Positions 1 to 10,456 are shown, counted from the stretch's first letter. The stretch: DNA of 64,000 nt from Prochlorococcus marinus bv. HNLC1 (GCA_000218705.1 GL947594.1:518358-582357), one strand, 5' to 3'. Translations and numbers: made by a program. The notes: generated by a model not told the origin, from the sequence alone.

Positions 1-54
1 AAAATAATAATAAGATAAAGCTTAATCTTATTAATCTATTAATAGACCACCTTT

Positions 55-73
55 AAGACTATTAATGAGTCTT
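55..73. repeat. short hairpin, AAGACT / AGTCTT
   Basis: Bases 55-60 (AAGACT) and 68-73 (AGTCTT) are perfect reverse complements around a 7-base loop ATTAATG. The stem is short, so it could occur by chance, but the same TAGACT-type word recurs in the larger palindrome at 234-268. No T-tract follows directly, so a terminator reading is weak. Confidence 0.4.
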
Positions 74-233
74 GTTTAGGGACTAGTAATACAATTTTTT
101 TTAAAATTTATTTTTAAAATTCATTTAAATTTTTCATATTTAATATGGTAGTAATTTAAATAAATAAAATTATGCCCTTTGTTTTCTAATTATTTAAAAA
201 ATAATTAATAAACATAAAAATCTCCTTATTTGT

Positions 234-268
234 CTAATATTAGACTATTTAATAGACTTAATATTAGT
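234..268. repeat. imperfect palindrome with CTAATATTAG ends
   Basis: The arm starting at 234 (CTAATATTAGACTATT) matches the reverse complement of the arm ending at 268 (AATAGACTTAATATTAG) except for one bulge and one mismatch, giving a stem of about 14 pairs with almost no loop. It lies about 30 bases upstream of the start of a possible 33-aa hydrophobic ORF. It could be an operator, a transcription-end structure or a small RNA stem. The sequence alone does not decide. Confidence 0.45.
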
Positions 269-298
269 CTTACATGGGATTAATAAGAAATATTTTTT

Positions 299-400
299 AT
301 GCTTAAGATTTTATTATTTCCACTTTTAATATTTTTATTAATTATTATATATAAATTATTTATTTTAAAAAGTGTCATTCTGTTCATCAAAGGAATCTAA
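299..400 (+). CDS. possible 33-aa hydrophobic micro-protein
   Basis: ATG at 299 opens a 33-codon frame ending TAA at 398-400. The product is almost entirely one hydrophobic segment (Leu, Ile, Phe rich from residue 3 to about 30) with a few lysines, compatible with a single-span membrane peptide. I do not recognise a family. In such AT-rich DNA a hydrophobic short frame can arise by chance, so this is tentative. It lies just upstream of another micro-ORF on the same strand (417-530). Confidence 0.3.
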   Translation: MLKILLFPLLIFLLIIIYKLFILKSVILFIKGI

Positions 401-416
401 AAGTTTTTTTCAAAAA

Positions 417-530
417 ATGAAATTAGAAATGCTTAATAATATAAAAGATTCGCTAGAACGTAAAACTGCCTCAGTATTAGCTTCAATAGAAGTTCTTGAA
501 AGGCAGATTGAAAGAGACAAAGAAAATTAA
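417..530 (+). CDS. small hypothetical protein, 37 aa
   Basis: ATG at 417 opens a 37-codon frame ending TAA at 528-530, five bases before the convergent stop of the Ap4A phosphorylase gene. The product is hydrophilic and looks like one amphipathic helix rich in Glu, Arg, Lys and Leu (MKLEMLNNIKDSLERK start, ending ERQIERDKEN). Unlike the AT-driven noise around it, it has a balanced coding-like composition. Picocyanobacteria carry many such small proteins. Function unknown; possibly co-transcribed with 299-400. Confidence 0.5.
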   Translation: MKLEMLNNIKDSLERKTASVLASIEVLERQIERDKEN

Positions 531-534
531 ATAT

Positions 535-1365
535 TTATAAAAAATTCTCTAATAATTTCTCAGGTCCAAATTTTTTTAAATAATTTATATCTGATTTCTC
601 AGTAACTAATATATAACCAGCAAATCCAAGTGCATTAACACTAATACCATATAAATTATCTGTTTTTCTTTTTATTAGTAGCATCCAATGATTTGTAAAA
701 ATCAAATTATATGGATATCTTGGCTTTTTATCTATTTCAGGCTCTCCTAAACCTAATTTATATGATAAATCCTTGTAAATTTCATGAATATTTTCTTTAT
801 TTAAAGTTTTTGAAAATTTTTTTAATATTATATTTTTGTAGAATCTCTGATTTTTATAATTTACATTATCAAAGTCTAGAATCCATTTTTCTCTAGGACA
901 AGATAACTCTGATGGATCTCTCCTTAATAATTGAATATGACGATGAGGTTGACTTGCTCCTGCCAAAGGGCCGCTATTAAAAAACCACAAACCAGTGGTA
1001 TCTTTATTAACTTCTTTTATGGCTTCCCAATCTTTGATATCAATCCATCCATTTTGTTCTTTCCATTCATTGGTAATTAAGAGTATATGTCCTAGTTGAA
1101 CTGGATATTTATTTAGAATTAGTTGGTGATATTTTCCAATAGAATCTATTTCTAAAATATTATCCCATGGTCTGAATGGATTAATTTTGGGTCCTATTAA
1201 AGTACTTTTTTTAAATTTAGTAATATCTAATTCACGAATAACAAAATCATTACCTTTATATAGTTTTTTTGTAATATCAGTTGTATTTAATGGAAATAAA
1301 CTTTTAGAATTTATAGAAATCTTTGTTTTTTGCAAAGCCTTTTCCCAATATATTTCTTTCTTCAT
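535..1365 (-). CDS. ATP adenylyltransferase (Ap4A phosphorylase)
   Basis: The 276-aa product belongs to the HIT-like Ap4A phosphorylase family, which splits diadenosine tetraphosphate with phosphate into ATP and ADP. The diagnostic histidine motif is seen as SQPHRHIQLL near residue 140, preceded by WFFNSGPLAGA. Upstream lies the substrate-side segment around FRPWDNILEI, and downstream a C-terminal NLIFTNHWMLLIKR block typical of the family. Length is close to the usual 280-300 aa. It is a single gene on the minus strand, facing away from the DUF2237 gene's promoter side only by spacing. Role inferred from family: control of dinucleotide alarmone levels in the cytosol. Confidence 0.85.
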   Translation of the reverse strand: MKKEIYWEKALQKTKISINSKSLFPLNTTDITKKLYKGNDFVIRELDITKFKKSTLIGPKINPFRPWDNILEIDSIGKYHQLILNKYPVQLGHILLITNEWKEQNGWIDIKDWEAIKEVNKDTTGLWFFNSGPLAGASQPHRHIQLLRRDPSELSCPREKWILDFDNVNYKNQRFYKNIILKKFSKTLNKENIHEIYKDLSYKLGLGEPEIDKKPRYPYNLIFTNHWMLLIKRKTDNLYGISVNALGFAGYILVTEKSDINYLKKFGPEKLLENFL

Positions 1366-1428
1366 TTAGAAATTATCAAGAAAATACTTATAATAACTCA
1401 TATTGTAGAAAATAAGAATAAAAATTTT

Positions 1429-1797
1429 TTATTTATTAGTAATATATTGATATTTTTTTAACTCATTTAGTGTTAATGAATTTAAGACAATAATATTTGT
1501 AGCCTCTAAAATAACTAATGGTGCTAATCCATCATCTCTAGCTTCTTTCCATCGCTCTAGACATATGCACCAATGATCTCCATTTTTTAAACCAGGGAAT
1601 GAATATTCTGGTATTGGAGTTGTTAAATCATTTCCTTGGGATTTGCTGTAATTTAAAAAATTATCATTCATTACACAACATATTGAATGATTACCACTAT
1701 CAGATAAATCGTATCTACAAAATCCGTCCCTGAACCAACCTGTTAAAGGTTTACAGCTACAGATTTCGAGCTTTTCTCCCAAAACATTTTTTTCCAT
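1429..1797 (-). CDS. DUF2237 family protein
   Basis: The 122-aa product matches the DUF2237 pattern: NVLGEKLEICSCKPLTGWFRDGFC near the N-terminus, a central HSICCVMND segment, and GDHWCICLERWKEARDDG followed by a PLVILEATN block. Several conserved cysteines (in CSC, FC, ICC and WCIC) suggest metal or redox chemistry, but the biochemical function of the family is not established. ATG start is within 132 bases of the divergent gene at 1930, which leaves room for two promoters. No frame damage is visible. Confidence 0.85.
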   Translation of the reverse strand: MEKNVLGEKLEICSCKPLTGWFRDGFCRYDLSDSGNHSICCVMNDNFLNYSKSQGNDLTTPIPEYSFPGLKNGDHWCICLERWKEARDDGLAPLVILEATNIIVLNSLTLNELKKYQYITNK

Positions 1798-1929
1798 TCT
1801 TGAATAAGTAGATATATTAATTATAAAAAAAAGTAAATAAATAATAAATACTACGACATTCTTATGAAATAAGGTTGACGAGTATGGGGGGTAAAGAGGT
1901 AAAAATTCTATAGAAGCATTCTTAAATTT

Positions 1930-2148
1930 ATGGATTGGGAATTCACCGAAGATAGTGCTTTTAAGGCGTTATACGAAGCATTTAAAGAAAATGAAGAAGA
2001 ATCTGCAATGGAATTTCTTGTAAGTGATGGCGCTGACTTTTATCTCGAATTAATTCAAAATGCTGCTGGTGAGGGAATTGATTTAAGCGATAATGAAGTA
2101 ATGGAAGAATTTCAACAAGAGGTTATAGAATCATTAGAAGCGAATTAA
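1930..2148 (+). CDS. small acidic conserved hypothetical protein, 72 aa
   Basis: The protein is strongly acidic (many Glu and Asp, net negative) with MDWEFTEDSAFKALYEAFKE at its start and a C-terminal helix-like segment. It has no cysteine, membrane segment or recognisable catalytic motif. Its size and composition fit the small conserved proteins found in Prochlorococcus and marine Synechococcus. It converges with the 3' end of metH, leaving only 15 bases between stop codons. Function unknown. Confidence 0.7.
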   Translation: MDWEFTEDSAFKALYEAFKENEEESAMEFLVSDGADFYLELIQNAAGEGIDLSDNEVMEEFQQEVIESLEAN

Positions 2149-2163
2149 TTTAAGAAAGATTAA

Positions 2164-5100
2164 TTAAGTACTAAAATATTTTGCTTTTGAATGAAGAGAA
2201 ACAATGGCCGTGGTACTCTGTTCTGGGTGTAATTGTTCAGATTCATCCATAGTAAGATTTATACGATCAGCATCTAGTAATAATAGTTGAGTTTTTGAGT
2301 CAGATACCTTAGGGCAAGCAGGATAGCCAAATGAGTATCTTGAACCTCTATACTTTTGGGAAAGTATTTCTTTATTAGATATATTTTTGAAATCAGAGTA
2401 ACCACATTCATCTCTAATTTTTGCATGTATAAATTCAGCTAAAGCTTCGGCTAGTTGTACTGCTAAACCATGAAAAATTAAGTAATCACTATATTTATCG
2501 CTATTAAATAATTCTTGTGCATATTCACTGGCTATCTCTCCCATTGTTACAGCTTGCATTGGAAAACAATCTGTAGGCTTTCCTTCAATAAGATCACAAT
2601 AAAAATCTGCTATGCACAGTTTGCTTCCAGAAACTTGTCTTGGAAATTCAAATTTCGCTAATTGTTCAATTTCATTTTCCTTAAACAAAACAATACTATT
2701 TCTATTTCTACCGCATTTAAAATACCATATACTGCTTGAGGTTTAATCAAATTTTTATCATTAATAATATTGATCCATTTATTTAGTAATGATTCTGCAT
2801 AAGATTCTAAGTATTCGTTATATTCTTCAACTGTTTGATCTTTATTCTTTTTAATTTGCCATTGTCCACTGAAAAGAGCCTTTTTATCAAGATAAAACAA
2901 AAGATCTTCAATTTCAATTTCTTCACTCGTTAATATTTTTGATCCCCAAAATGGAGGTTTTACTGGCTTTTCTTCAATTGCATATGAAGATCTATCTGTA
3001 GTTATAATTTTTTTTGATATTTTTTTATTAGTTGAAATTTTATTTGGTTTTTCCAAATTATATTTATTAGTTTTTGTATCTGCTAAGTTTATACTAATAC
3101 CCTCTTTATTTATAAAACCTTTATCGTCAGACCAATTGCCTATTTTCTTACTTTTCATATATTCATTCATAAATTTAAGATCAGTAAAAGCATCCTTGCC
3201 ATAGAGAATTTTTCCTTCATAAATTTGACTACAATCTTCATTAACAAATTTTGGTGTAAGTGCAGCTCCACCAAGAATTACTGGTACTTTAATATTTGCC
3301 TCGTTAAATGCTGCAAGATTATCCTTCATAAATGCAGTTGATTTTACCAATAATCCGCTCATCGCAATGCAATCTGCTTCATGTAATTTTTGTGCTTCAA
3401 TTATTGAATTAACATCTTGCTTAATTCCAAGGTTAATTACATCATAACCATTGTTAGTAAGGATAATATCAACTAAGTTTTTTCCAATATCATGAACATC
3501 ACCCTTTACTGTTGCTATTAAGAATTTCCCTTTTGAGGAAGTATTTTCAGAAGTTTCCATAAATGGTTCTAATACTGATACTGCAAACTTCATAGTTTCA
3601 GCAGACTGCAATACAAAAGGTAATTGCATTTGACCAGATCCAAATAAATCTCCTACAACTTTCATTCCATCAAGAAGAAAGGTATTTATAATTTCTAGAG
3701 GTTTATACTTTTTTAGTGATTTATTTAATAATTCCTCTAATCCTATTTTTTCTCCGTCAATAATATGGTTTTTTAATTTTTCTTCGAGGGATAAATTATC
3801 TTTATTTTCTCCAATTTTATTTATATCCTTAATAGATAAATCTTCAAATGCTTTTGTTAATTCTACTAATGGATCATATATGCATATTTGATCTTTAAAA
3901 ATTCTTTTATCATAAATAAGATCTAAACATATTTTCTTTGTTTCATCGCTAATTTTTGATAAGGGTAATATTTTATTTGGAGCCAGAATGGCAGAATCAA
4001 GTCCAGCTTTTATACATTCATCTAAAAATATCGAATTTAAATTTATCCTTGCCAGAGGTGATAAACCAAAACTAATATTTGATATTCCTAGAATTATATG
4101 ACAATTTTTAATTTTATTCCTAATACTTTTTATAGCCATAATTGTTTCTTTGGCATTTAATCTATCTTCCTCAATTCCTGTTGAAATTGGTAAAGCTAAA
4201 GGATCAAAGAATATTTCATGATCAGAGATACCATTACTTCTTGTTTTATTTATGGCTCTTTCTGCAATATTAAATTTTTTTTCCGAAGTTCTAGCCATTC
4301 CATCTTCATCTATAGTCCCAATTACTAATCCTGCTCCGTAGTTAATTGCTAAATTCATAACAGTATTAAATCTTTCATCACCATCTTCATAATTAGTTGA
4401 ATTTATAATGCATTTTCCACCAGCAGTTTTTAAACCACTTTCCATTTTTTCGTGTTCGGTGGAATCAATCATTAAAGGTAAATTAATATTAGTAACTAAT
4501 CTTGATGTGATTTCTTTCATATCCTTCACACCATCACGGCCAACATAATCAACATTCACGTCTAATACATGTGCATTTTCCTTCTGTTGTTGTTTAGCTA
4601 TAGAAATAAGACCATCCCAATCATCCTTATTTAATAAATCCCTTACTTTTTTTGAACCACTTGCATTCAGTCTTTCTCCAACAAGTAATATTGAATTATC
4701 CTGTTTATAAGGTACCGAATTATAAATAGAAGAGGATGATGGTATAAATACATTTTCTCTAACTTTATTCTTTATTGAATAATTATTTTTTTTAAGTTCA
4801 GAAATAATTGAAGATAAATACTTTATATGTTCAGGAGTTGTCCCACAACATCCGCCAATAATCTGGACATCATAATCATATATGAAATTTAGCAATTGAA
4901 CTTTTAACTCTAATGGGGTTAATTTATAGTGTGCTATTCCTCCAACATTTTCTGGTAAACCTGCATTAGGTATGCAACTTATAGCGAAAGGAGAATTCTC
5001 AGAAAGATACTTAATATGTTCTTTCATTTCTGAAGGACCAGTTGCACAATTAAGACCTAATATGTCTATATTAAAAGGCTCTAAAATAGTAAGTGCAGAA

Positions 5101-5726
5101 GCAATATCTGAACCAACTAACATTGTTCCTGTAGTCTCAACGGTAATTGAAACCATTATTGGAATATCTATTGATCTCTCATTAATAATTTCATTCGCGG
5201 CTAAAAGTGCTGATTTAATTTGAAGAACATCCTGACATGTTTCGATTAATAAAAGGTCTACACCTCCATCAATTAAACCGTGAATTTGATCTTTATAAGA
5301 TTCTTTAAGAACATCAAAGCTTATATGTCCTAAAGTAGGTAATTTGGTGGTTGGCCCAATTGAGCCGGCAACAAATTTAGGATTATTAGTAGTAGTGTGT
5401 TTTTTCGCACATTTTTTCGCTAAAAGTGCTGCATTTTTATTTATTTCGTAAGCCTTATGCCCTAAATCATATTCATCTAAAACAATTGAAGTCGCTCCAA
5501 ATGTATTTGTTTCTACAATATCGCAACCAGAAATAAGAAAGTCATTATGAACCTTTTCAACTGCTTTTGGTAAAGTTAAAACAAGATTTTCGTTACAACC
5601 CTCAAATTTATCTCCACCAAAATCTTCAGCACTTAAATTCATATTTTGAAAAGAAGTACCTGTACCTCCATCAAAAATAATTATTGGTTTATCATCTCTA
5701 TTTAAATGCTCTCTAAAAAGTGACAT
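2164..5726 (-). CDS. metH: cobalamin-dependent methionine synthase MetH (one frameshift)
   Basis: MetH methylates homocysteine from methyltetrahydrofolate using B12. Domains in order: homocysteine-binding barrel (1-320, zinc motif GGCCGTTP), pterin-binding barrel (about 345-630), B12 helical cap and Rossmann domain with KGDVHDIGKN (the His that ligates cobalt) and AMSGLLVKS, then the AdoMet activation domain. The frame breaks in the activation domain at a run of four A (2687-2690, plus strand). Adding one base joins the 1022-aa part to the 174-aa tail, whose PACPKVSDSK and RYSFGYPA segments are typical of the reactivation domain. The repaired length is about 1187 aa, normal for the family. 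Eight bases separate it from upstream ilvE, so the two are probably one operon. Start ATG at 5726. Confidence 0.93.
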
Positions 5727-5734
5727 TTAGAAAT

Positions 5735-6649
5735 TTAGTTAATTTTGATTCGTGTAACCCAACTATCATAGTCTTTTGAACGTCCTTCTGTTATTGCTAT
5801 TAGCTTAGATTTTAATTTTTCCATTATTGGTCTTTCTCCTACTAATTCGGTTGACTCTATTTGTTTTATTGGAGTTATCTTTGCAGCAGTACCTGTTAAG
5901 AAGACTTCATCAGCAATAAATAATTCTGTTTTATCTACGGGTCTTTCAATTACATTTAATCCCATAGATTTTGCTAATTCTATAACGCTAGCTCTAGTTA
6001 TCCCTTCAAGAATATCCTGATCAACTCCAGGCGTTATTAAATCCCCATCTCTAACTATAAATAAATTCATACCACTAGCTTCACTAACTTTACCACTAGA
6101 ATTTAATAGCAATGCCTCATCAAAACCAGATAGACTTGCTTCTGTTTTTGCTAATGAGCTTGTTATGTATGCACCACTAATCTTACCTCTTAAAGGAAGA
6201 GATCTATCTTCCTGTCTTGACCAACTACTCATGCGACACGTAACACCATCAGGAGAAAGATAATCGCCAAGTTCTATACAATAAATAAAGAAATTTGTCT
6301 CAATATTATGTAACCTTGGAGCAATACCTAAATCACTTGTGTAAACAAATGGCCTTATATAAATTGGTTTATCAGGTTTGTTTATTTTAATAATCTTTTC
6401 CAAGGCATTAAAAACATAATCTTCTTTTAATTCAGTCAAAAGAAATTTTGCGCTTTGAGTAAGTCTTTTAATATGCTTGTCTGTTCTAAATAAAAGAAAT
6501 TCATTCTTATCAGATGGATTAGGTATTGCCCTCATGCCACCAAAAGCAGCTGTTCCATAATGTAGAGCATGAGTCGCTATTGATATTTTGGCTTCAGCGA
6601 ATGGAATACATTCTCCGTTAAACCATGCATATGGAAGAAATTGATGCAT
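5735..6649 (-). CDS. ilvE: branched-chain amino acid aminotransferase
   Basis: The 304-aa protein is a class IV PLP aminotransferase that makes Val, Leu and Ile from their keto acids. The PLP-binding lysine lies in RGKISGAY (near residue 155), and the cofactor phosphate region is ADEVFLTGTAAKITPI near residue 250. The N-terminal HALHYGTAAFGGMRA block is the family signature. Length is normal. It begins an apparent ilvE-metH operon and is divergent from cobN, with only 71 bases between the two starts. Confidence 0.93.
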   Translation of the reverse strand: MHQFLPYAWFNGECIPFAEAKISIATHALHYGTAAFGGMRAIPNPSDKNEFLLFRTDKHIKRLTQSAKFLLTELKEDYVFNALEKIIKINKPDKPIYIRPFVYTSDLGIAPRLHNIETNFFIYCIELGDYLSPDGVTCRMSSWSRQEDRSLPLRGKISGAYITSSLAKTEASLSGFDEALLLNSSGKVSEASGMNLFIVRDGDLITPGVDQDILEGITRASVIELAKSMGLNVIERPVDKTELFIADEVFLTGTAAKITPIKQIESTELVGERPIMEKLKSKLIAITEGRSKDYDSWVTRIKIN

Positions 6650-6720
6650 TTGTAGTAATAAAAATGAGTTAAGATTTAATTTATATACTTAACTATTGTA
6701 AACCCAATTCATATTTGTAA

Positions 6721-9700
6721 ATGCATAGGATATTAAATATTGCGAGAAATGAAAATAATGTAGAGGATTTTATTGAACAACCTATTGCTGATTGTATTTT
6801 TTTGACAAGTGTAAAGGCAGATTTAAATCTCTTAGCGAAATTAGAAAATGAAGAGATAGGAACTATAAAAAATAATATCAGGGCTTTGGATATTAATTAT
6901 TTACGAACACCTTCTCAAATAGATCACTATATCAACAAGACTATTTCAAAATCAAAAATTGTAATTCTTAGATTATTTGGTGATAAAGGCACTTGGAGTT
7001 ATGGATTAGAGCAAATAAGAATTTGGAGTAAATTAAGTCCTAATAATAAATTACTAATTCTTTCAGGTACTCAGGAACAAGATTTAGAGCTAAATGAACT
7101 AAGTACTATAGATTTAAATATATCTATAAAATTATCAATTCTACTTAGAGAGGGCGGAAAAGATAATTATTTAAAGTTTCTAAAGTGTATAAATTTAATT
7201 ATTAATAATATTAATGAAATTCCAGAAAAATATTTAATAAAAACATCTTATCCTGATCCTTATTATTATGACTGGAAAAATGAAAGTGGATCAAAGGTTG
7301 GAATTATTTCTTACAAATCCCTATTTTTGGCTAATGAATCAGATTTTTCTGATCATTTAAATAAAAGTCTAAGAAAAATTGGTTTAAGCCCAAAAACAGC
7401 ATTAATTTCAACATTAAAAAACGCAAATATTCAAAGAAATTTAGTAGAAAAATTTAAGAAAGAAAAAATTGAGCTTTTAATTACCACAACATCTTTTGAT
7501 TCATCTTTAAAGAAAACATCTAAAGATGAAATAAATAAATTTAATTTATTTGAAGAATTAAACCTCCCAGTACTTCAAATTCTCACTTCGAATAGGAATA
7601 AAAAAGAATGGAATAAATCACCTATTGGAATAAATTCATTAGATTTATTAATGCAAATTATAATTCCAGAATTTGATGGAAGAATAATTACTATACCTTG
7701 TGCATTTAAAGAAACTGTTTCTATAAATGAAAATATATGCTGTGAAATATCAAATTATAAATTTGATCAAAAAGGGATTAATTGGCTTGTTCAATTAGTA
7801 AGTAATTATATAAAACTAAAAAAGTTAAAAAATAAAGATAAAAAAATTGCTATTGTAATTTCTAATTATCCCGTAAAAAATTCAAGAATTGGTAATGGTG
7901 TTGGACTAAATACTCCTAAATCAATTATTAATATACTTAATTGGTTTAAAGATGAAGGTTATGAAATTTCAGATGTAGATTTGCCAAAAAGTTCAAGAGA
8001 ACTTATGTCAATGCTTATAAAAAATAGAACAAATGATCCTTTATCTATGAATAATCAACCTTTAGATTATCTATCATTAAATGATTACGAACTTTATTGG
8101 AATAAGATTCCAAAATTATCTAGAAATAAAATAATTAAACGATGGGAAGTTCCATCAAATTCTATTGATCTGGAAAAAAAAGGTTTTGCAATTAGCGGAC
8201 TAAAATTTGGTAATATTTGCCTATTAATTCAGCCTCAAAGAGGTTATGATTCTCAAAGTTTAAAAGATATACATTCACCAGATTTACCACCTCCCCATAG
8301 ATATTTAGCACAATATTTTTGGACTTATAATATATTTAAATCTGATGCTATTTGTCATATAGGTAAACATGGAACAATTGAATGGCTGCCAGGAAAATCA
8401 GTTGGATTAAGTGATAAATGCTTCCCACAAATAATATGTCCACCAATACCAATTATTTATCCATTTATAGTAAATGATCCAGGTGAGGGATCTCAGTCAA
8501 AAAGGAGAACTCATTCCACAATTATTGATCATTTAACTCCTCCTTTAGATAGATCAGAACTATATGGTAATTTAGCCAATTTAGAAAAATTAATAGATGA
8601 GTATTATGAGGCAGTTCAATTAAATTCAAAAAGAATCATTAATATTAAAAATTCAATTACTAAAATTGTTACAAATGAATTTAAAGATATCTTTGATATT
8701 AAGGATTTAGATTTTATCGAAAAAATAGATTCTTATCTTTGTGAAATTAAAGAAAATCAAATAAGAGTTGGACTACATACATTTGGTTCAAGACATTCAA
8801 TAAAAAATGAAATAGATTTGATTTTATGTTTATGTAGAGTTCCTACAAGAGATAGAGAAGGAATTCTTCAATTCTTATCAAAACAAATTAAATTAGATTT
8901 AGATCCTTGGACAAATGAATATTCAAAAAGAATATCAGATAATGATTCAAAAATTCTATATTATTATTCTAATAAAAAAATTAATACATTTTCTGGTGCT
9001 ATTGACTTTTTAGAGATTCAATCTAAATACCTAATTTATTATTACTTTTATAAAAAAGATTGTATTATTAAGGATATTGAAGTTCTTAAAAATAAAAAGT
9101 TTTTTAATAATGTAATTATTAAATTAAATCAATCTTCCTATATAAAAAAAATAAATAAAGAAATATATTTACCAGTTATTTATTCATCTTCATTAGAAAA
9201 AAAATCATTACTTAATTCACTTTCTGGTGAATTCATTAAAAGTGGTCCATCAGGTGCACCTACAAGAGGAAAACTTGAAGTTTTACCAACTGGAAAAAAT
9301 TTCTTTTCAATTGATACTAGGGGTTTACCAACAGAAGCAGCATGGGATGTCGGGATAAAATCAGCAAATCAAATATTAGATCTATACATCTTAGAGAATG
9401 GTGAAGATCTTAGGAAATTAGCAATATCACTTTGGGCGACATCTACCATGAGAAATGGTGGAGAAGATATTTGTCAAATTCTATTTTTAATGGGAATTAA
9501 GCCAGTATGGGATTTTGCAACAAGAAGACTAATTGATCTTGAAATTATTCCTATAAATGTTCTATCGAGGCCAAGAGTTGATGTAACCATAAGAATTTCA
9601 GGTATGTTTAGAGATTCATTCCCACAGTTAATTGAAATATTATCAAATGCTATTAATTTAATTTCAAATTTAGATGAAAGTATAGATAAAAACCCTTTAG

Positions 9701-10455
9701 CTCATGATTTTAAAAATAATAAATCAATTTATCGAATATTTGGATCAGCACCAGAATCATATGGGGCCGGTCTGCAGGAATTAATATCCAATTCAAGCTG
9801 GACTAGTAATGATGATCTTGCTAATGCTTATTTGGCTTGGAGTAGTTGGATTTATGATAATAATCTTGATGGTTTATATGGAAGAAATGAACTTGAAAAA
9901 TCTTTAAAGAATATTCAAGTTGTAATTCATAACCAAGATAACAAAGAGCATGATATTTTAGATTCTGATGATTATTACCAGTTTCAAGGAGGACTATCAG
10001 CCGCTATTAAAAAAATATCTGGTAAGTATCCTGAATTATTTCATGGTGATCTTTCTAAATATGGATATTCAAAAATAACTAAACTTAATAAAGAACTTGA
10101 AAAGGTTGTTCTATCAAGAGTATTAAATCCAAAATGGACCAAGGGTATGATGCAAAATGGATATAAAGGAGCTTTTGAATTTTCTGCTACCTTAGATTAT
10201 CTATATGCTTATGACGCTACAACTAAATTAGTTTCAAATTGGTGCTATGAATCAATATATAAAAATTGGCTATGTAATAAGGATATTAAAAATTTTCTAG
10301 AAAATAACAATCCATGGGCACTAAGAGATATCGCAGAAAGATTTATAGAAGTTATAAATAGAAAAATGTGGGATAATGAAAATAAAGAGATTTTGGAAAA
10401 CCTAAAAATAATAGTTAATAATACTGAATCTAAAATTGAGAAGAATAAATTCTAA
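6721..10455 (+). CDS. cobN: cobaltochelatase subunit CobN
   Basis: The 1244-aa product is the large subunit of the aerobic-type cobalt chelatase, related to ChlH of magnesium chelatase. It inserts cobalt into hydrogenobyrinate a,c-diamide during corrin synthesis. Conserved stretches include IGNGVGLNTPKS (about 388), CHIGKHGTIEWLPGKSVGLS (about 545), GLHTFG (about 685), WATSTMRNGGEDICQ (about 907) and RVDVTIRISGMFRDSFPQ (about 955). The C-terminal half holds GSAPESYGAGLQELI and the terminal MMQNGYKGAFEF block. Despite its length it has no frame break, in contrast to many neighbours. Its position next to B12-dependent metH links corrin supply and use. Confidence 0.93.
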   Translation: MHRILNIARNENNVEDFIEQPIADCIFLTSVKADLNLLAKLENEEIGTIKNNIRALDINYLRTPSQIDHYINKTISKSKIVILRLFGDKGTWSYGLEQIRIWSKLSPNNKLLILSGTQEQDLELNELSTIDLNISIKLSILLREGGKDNYLKFLKCINLIINNINEIPEKYLIKTSYPDPYYYDWKNESGSKVGIISYKSLFLANESDFSDHLNKSLRKIGLSPKTALISTLKNANIQRNLVEKFKKEKIELLITTTSFDSSLKKTSKDEINKFNLFEELNLPVLQILTSNRNKKEWNKSPIGINSLDLLMQIIIPEFDGRIITIPCAFKETVSINENICCEISNYKFDQKGINWLVQLVSNYIKLKKLKNKDKKIAIVISNYPVKNSRIGNGVGLNTPKSIINILNWFKDEGYEISDVDLPKSSRELMSMLIKNRTNDPLSMNNQPLDYLSLNDYELYWNKIPKLSRNKIIKRWEVPSNSIDLEKKGFAISGLKFGNICLLIQPQRGYDSQSLKDIHSPDLPPPHRYLAQYFWTYNIFKSDAICHIGKHGTIEWLPGKSVGLSDKCFPQIICPPIPIIYPFIVNDPGEGSQSKRRTHSTIIDHLTPPLDRSELYGNLANLEKLIDEYYEAVQLNSKRIINIKNSITKIVTNEFKDIFDIKDLDFIEKIDSYLCEIKENQIRVGLHTFGSRHSIKNEIDLILCLCRVPTRDREGILQFLSKQIKLDLDPWTNEYSKRISDNDSKILYYYSNKKINTFSGAIDFLEIQSKYLIYYYFYKKDCIIKDIEVLKNKKFFNNVIIKLNQSSYIKKINKEIYLPVIYSSSLEKKSLLNSLSGEFIKSGPSGAPTRGKLEVLPTGKNFFSIDTRGLPTEAAWDVGIKSANQILDLYILENGEDLRKLAISLWATSTMRNGGEDICQILFLMGIKPVWDFATRRLIDLEIIPINVLSRPRVDVTIRISGMFRDSFPQLIEILSNAINLISNLDESIDKNPLAHDFKNNKSIYRIFGSAPESYGAGLQELISNSSWTSNDDLANAYLAWSSWIYDNNLDGLYGRNELEKSLKNIQVVIHNQDNKEHDILDSDDYYQFQGGLSAAIKKISGKYPELFHGDLSKYGYSKITKLNKELEKVVLSRVLNPKWTKGMMQNGYKGAFEFSATLDYLYAYDATTKLVSNWCYESIYKNWLCNKDIKNFLENNNPWALRDIAERFIEVINRKMWDNENKEILENLKIIVNNTESKIEKNKF

Positions 10456-10456
10456 A

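Larger units (their letters stand above)
1..298. other. AT-rich leader without a recognised gene
   Basis: No reading frame of convincing length or family resemblance lies here on either strand, and I see no tRNA or known RNA motif. The stretch is extremely AT-rich and carries two inverted repeats built around TAGACT/AGTCTA-like words (near 55-73 and 234-268), listed separately. It may be the 3' end or regulatory region of something outside the window. Confidence 0.5.

Noticed and set aside
711..896. 61-aa plus-strand frame inside the Ap4A phosphorylase gene
   Set aside because: Fully antisense to a well-supported gene, low-complexity AT-driven composition.
5726..6721. Cobalamin riboswitch before metH or cobN
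   Set aside because: The gaps are 8 and 71 bases, too short for the roughly 200-base riboswitch, and no B12 box was seen.
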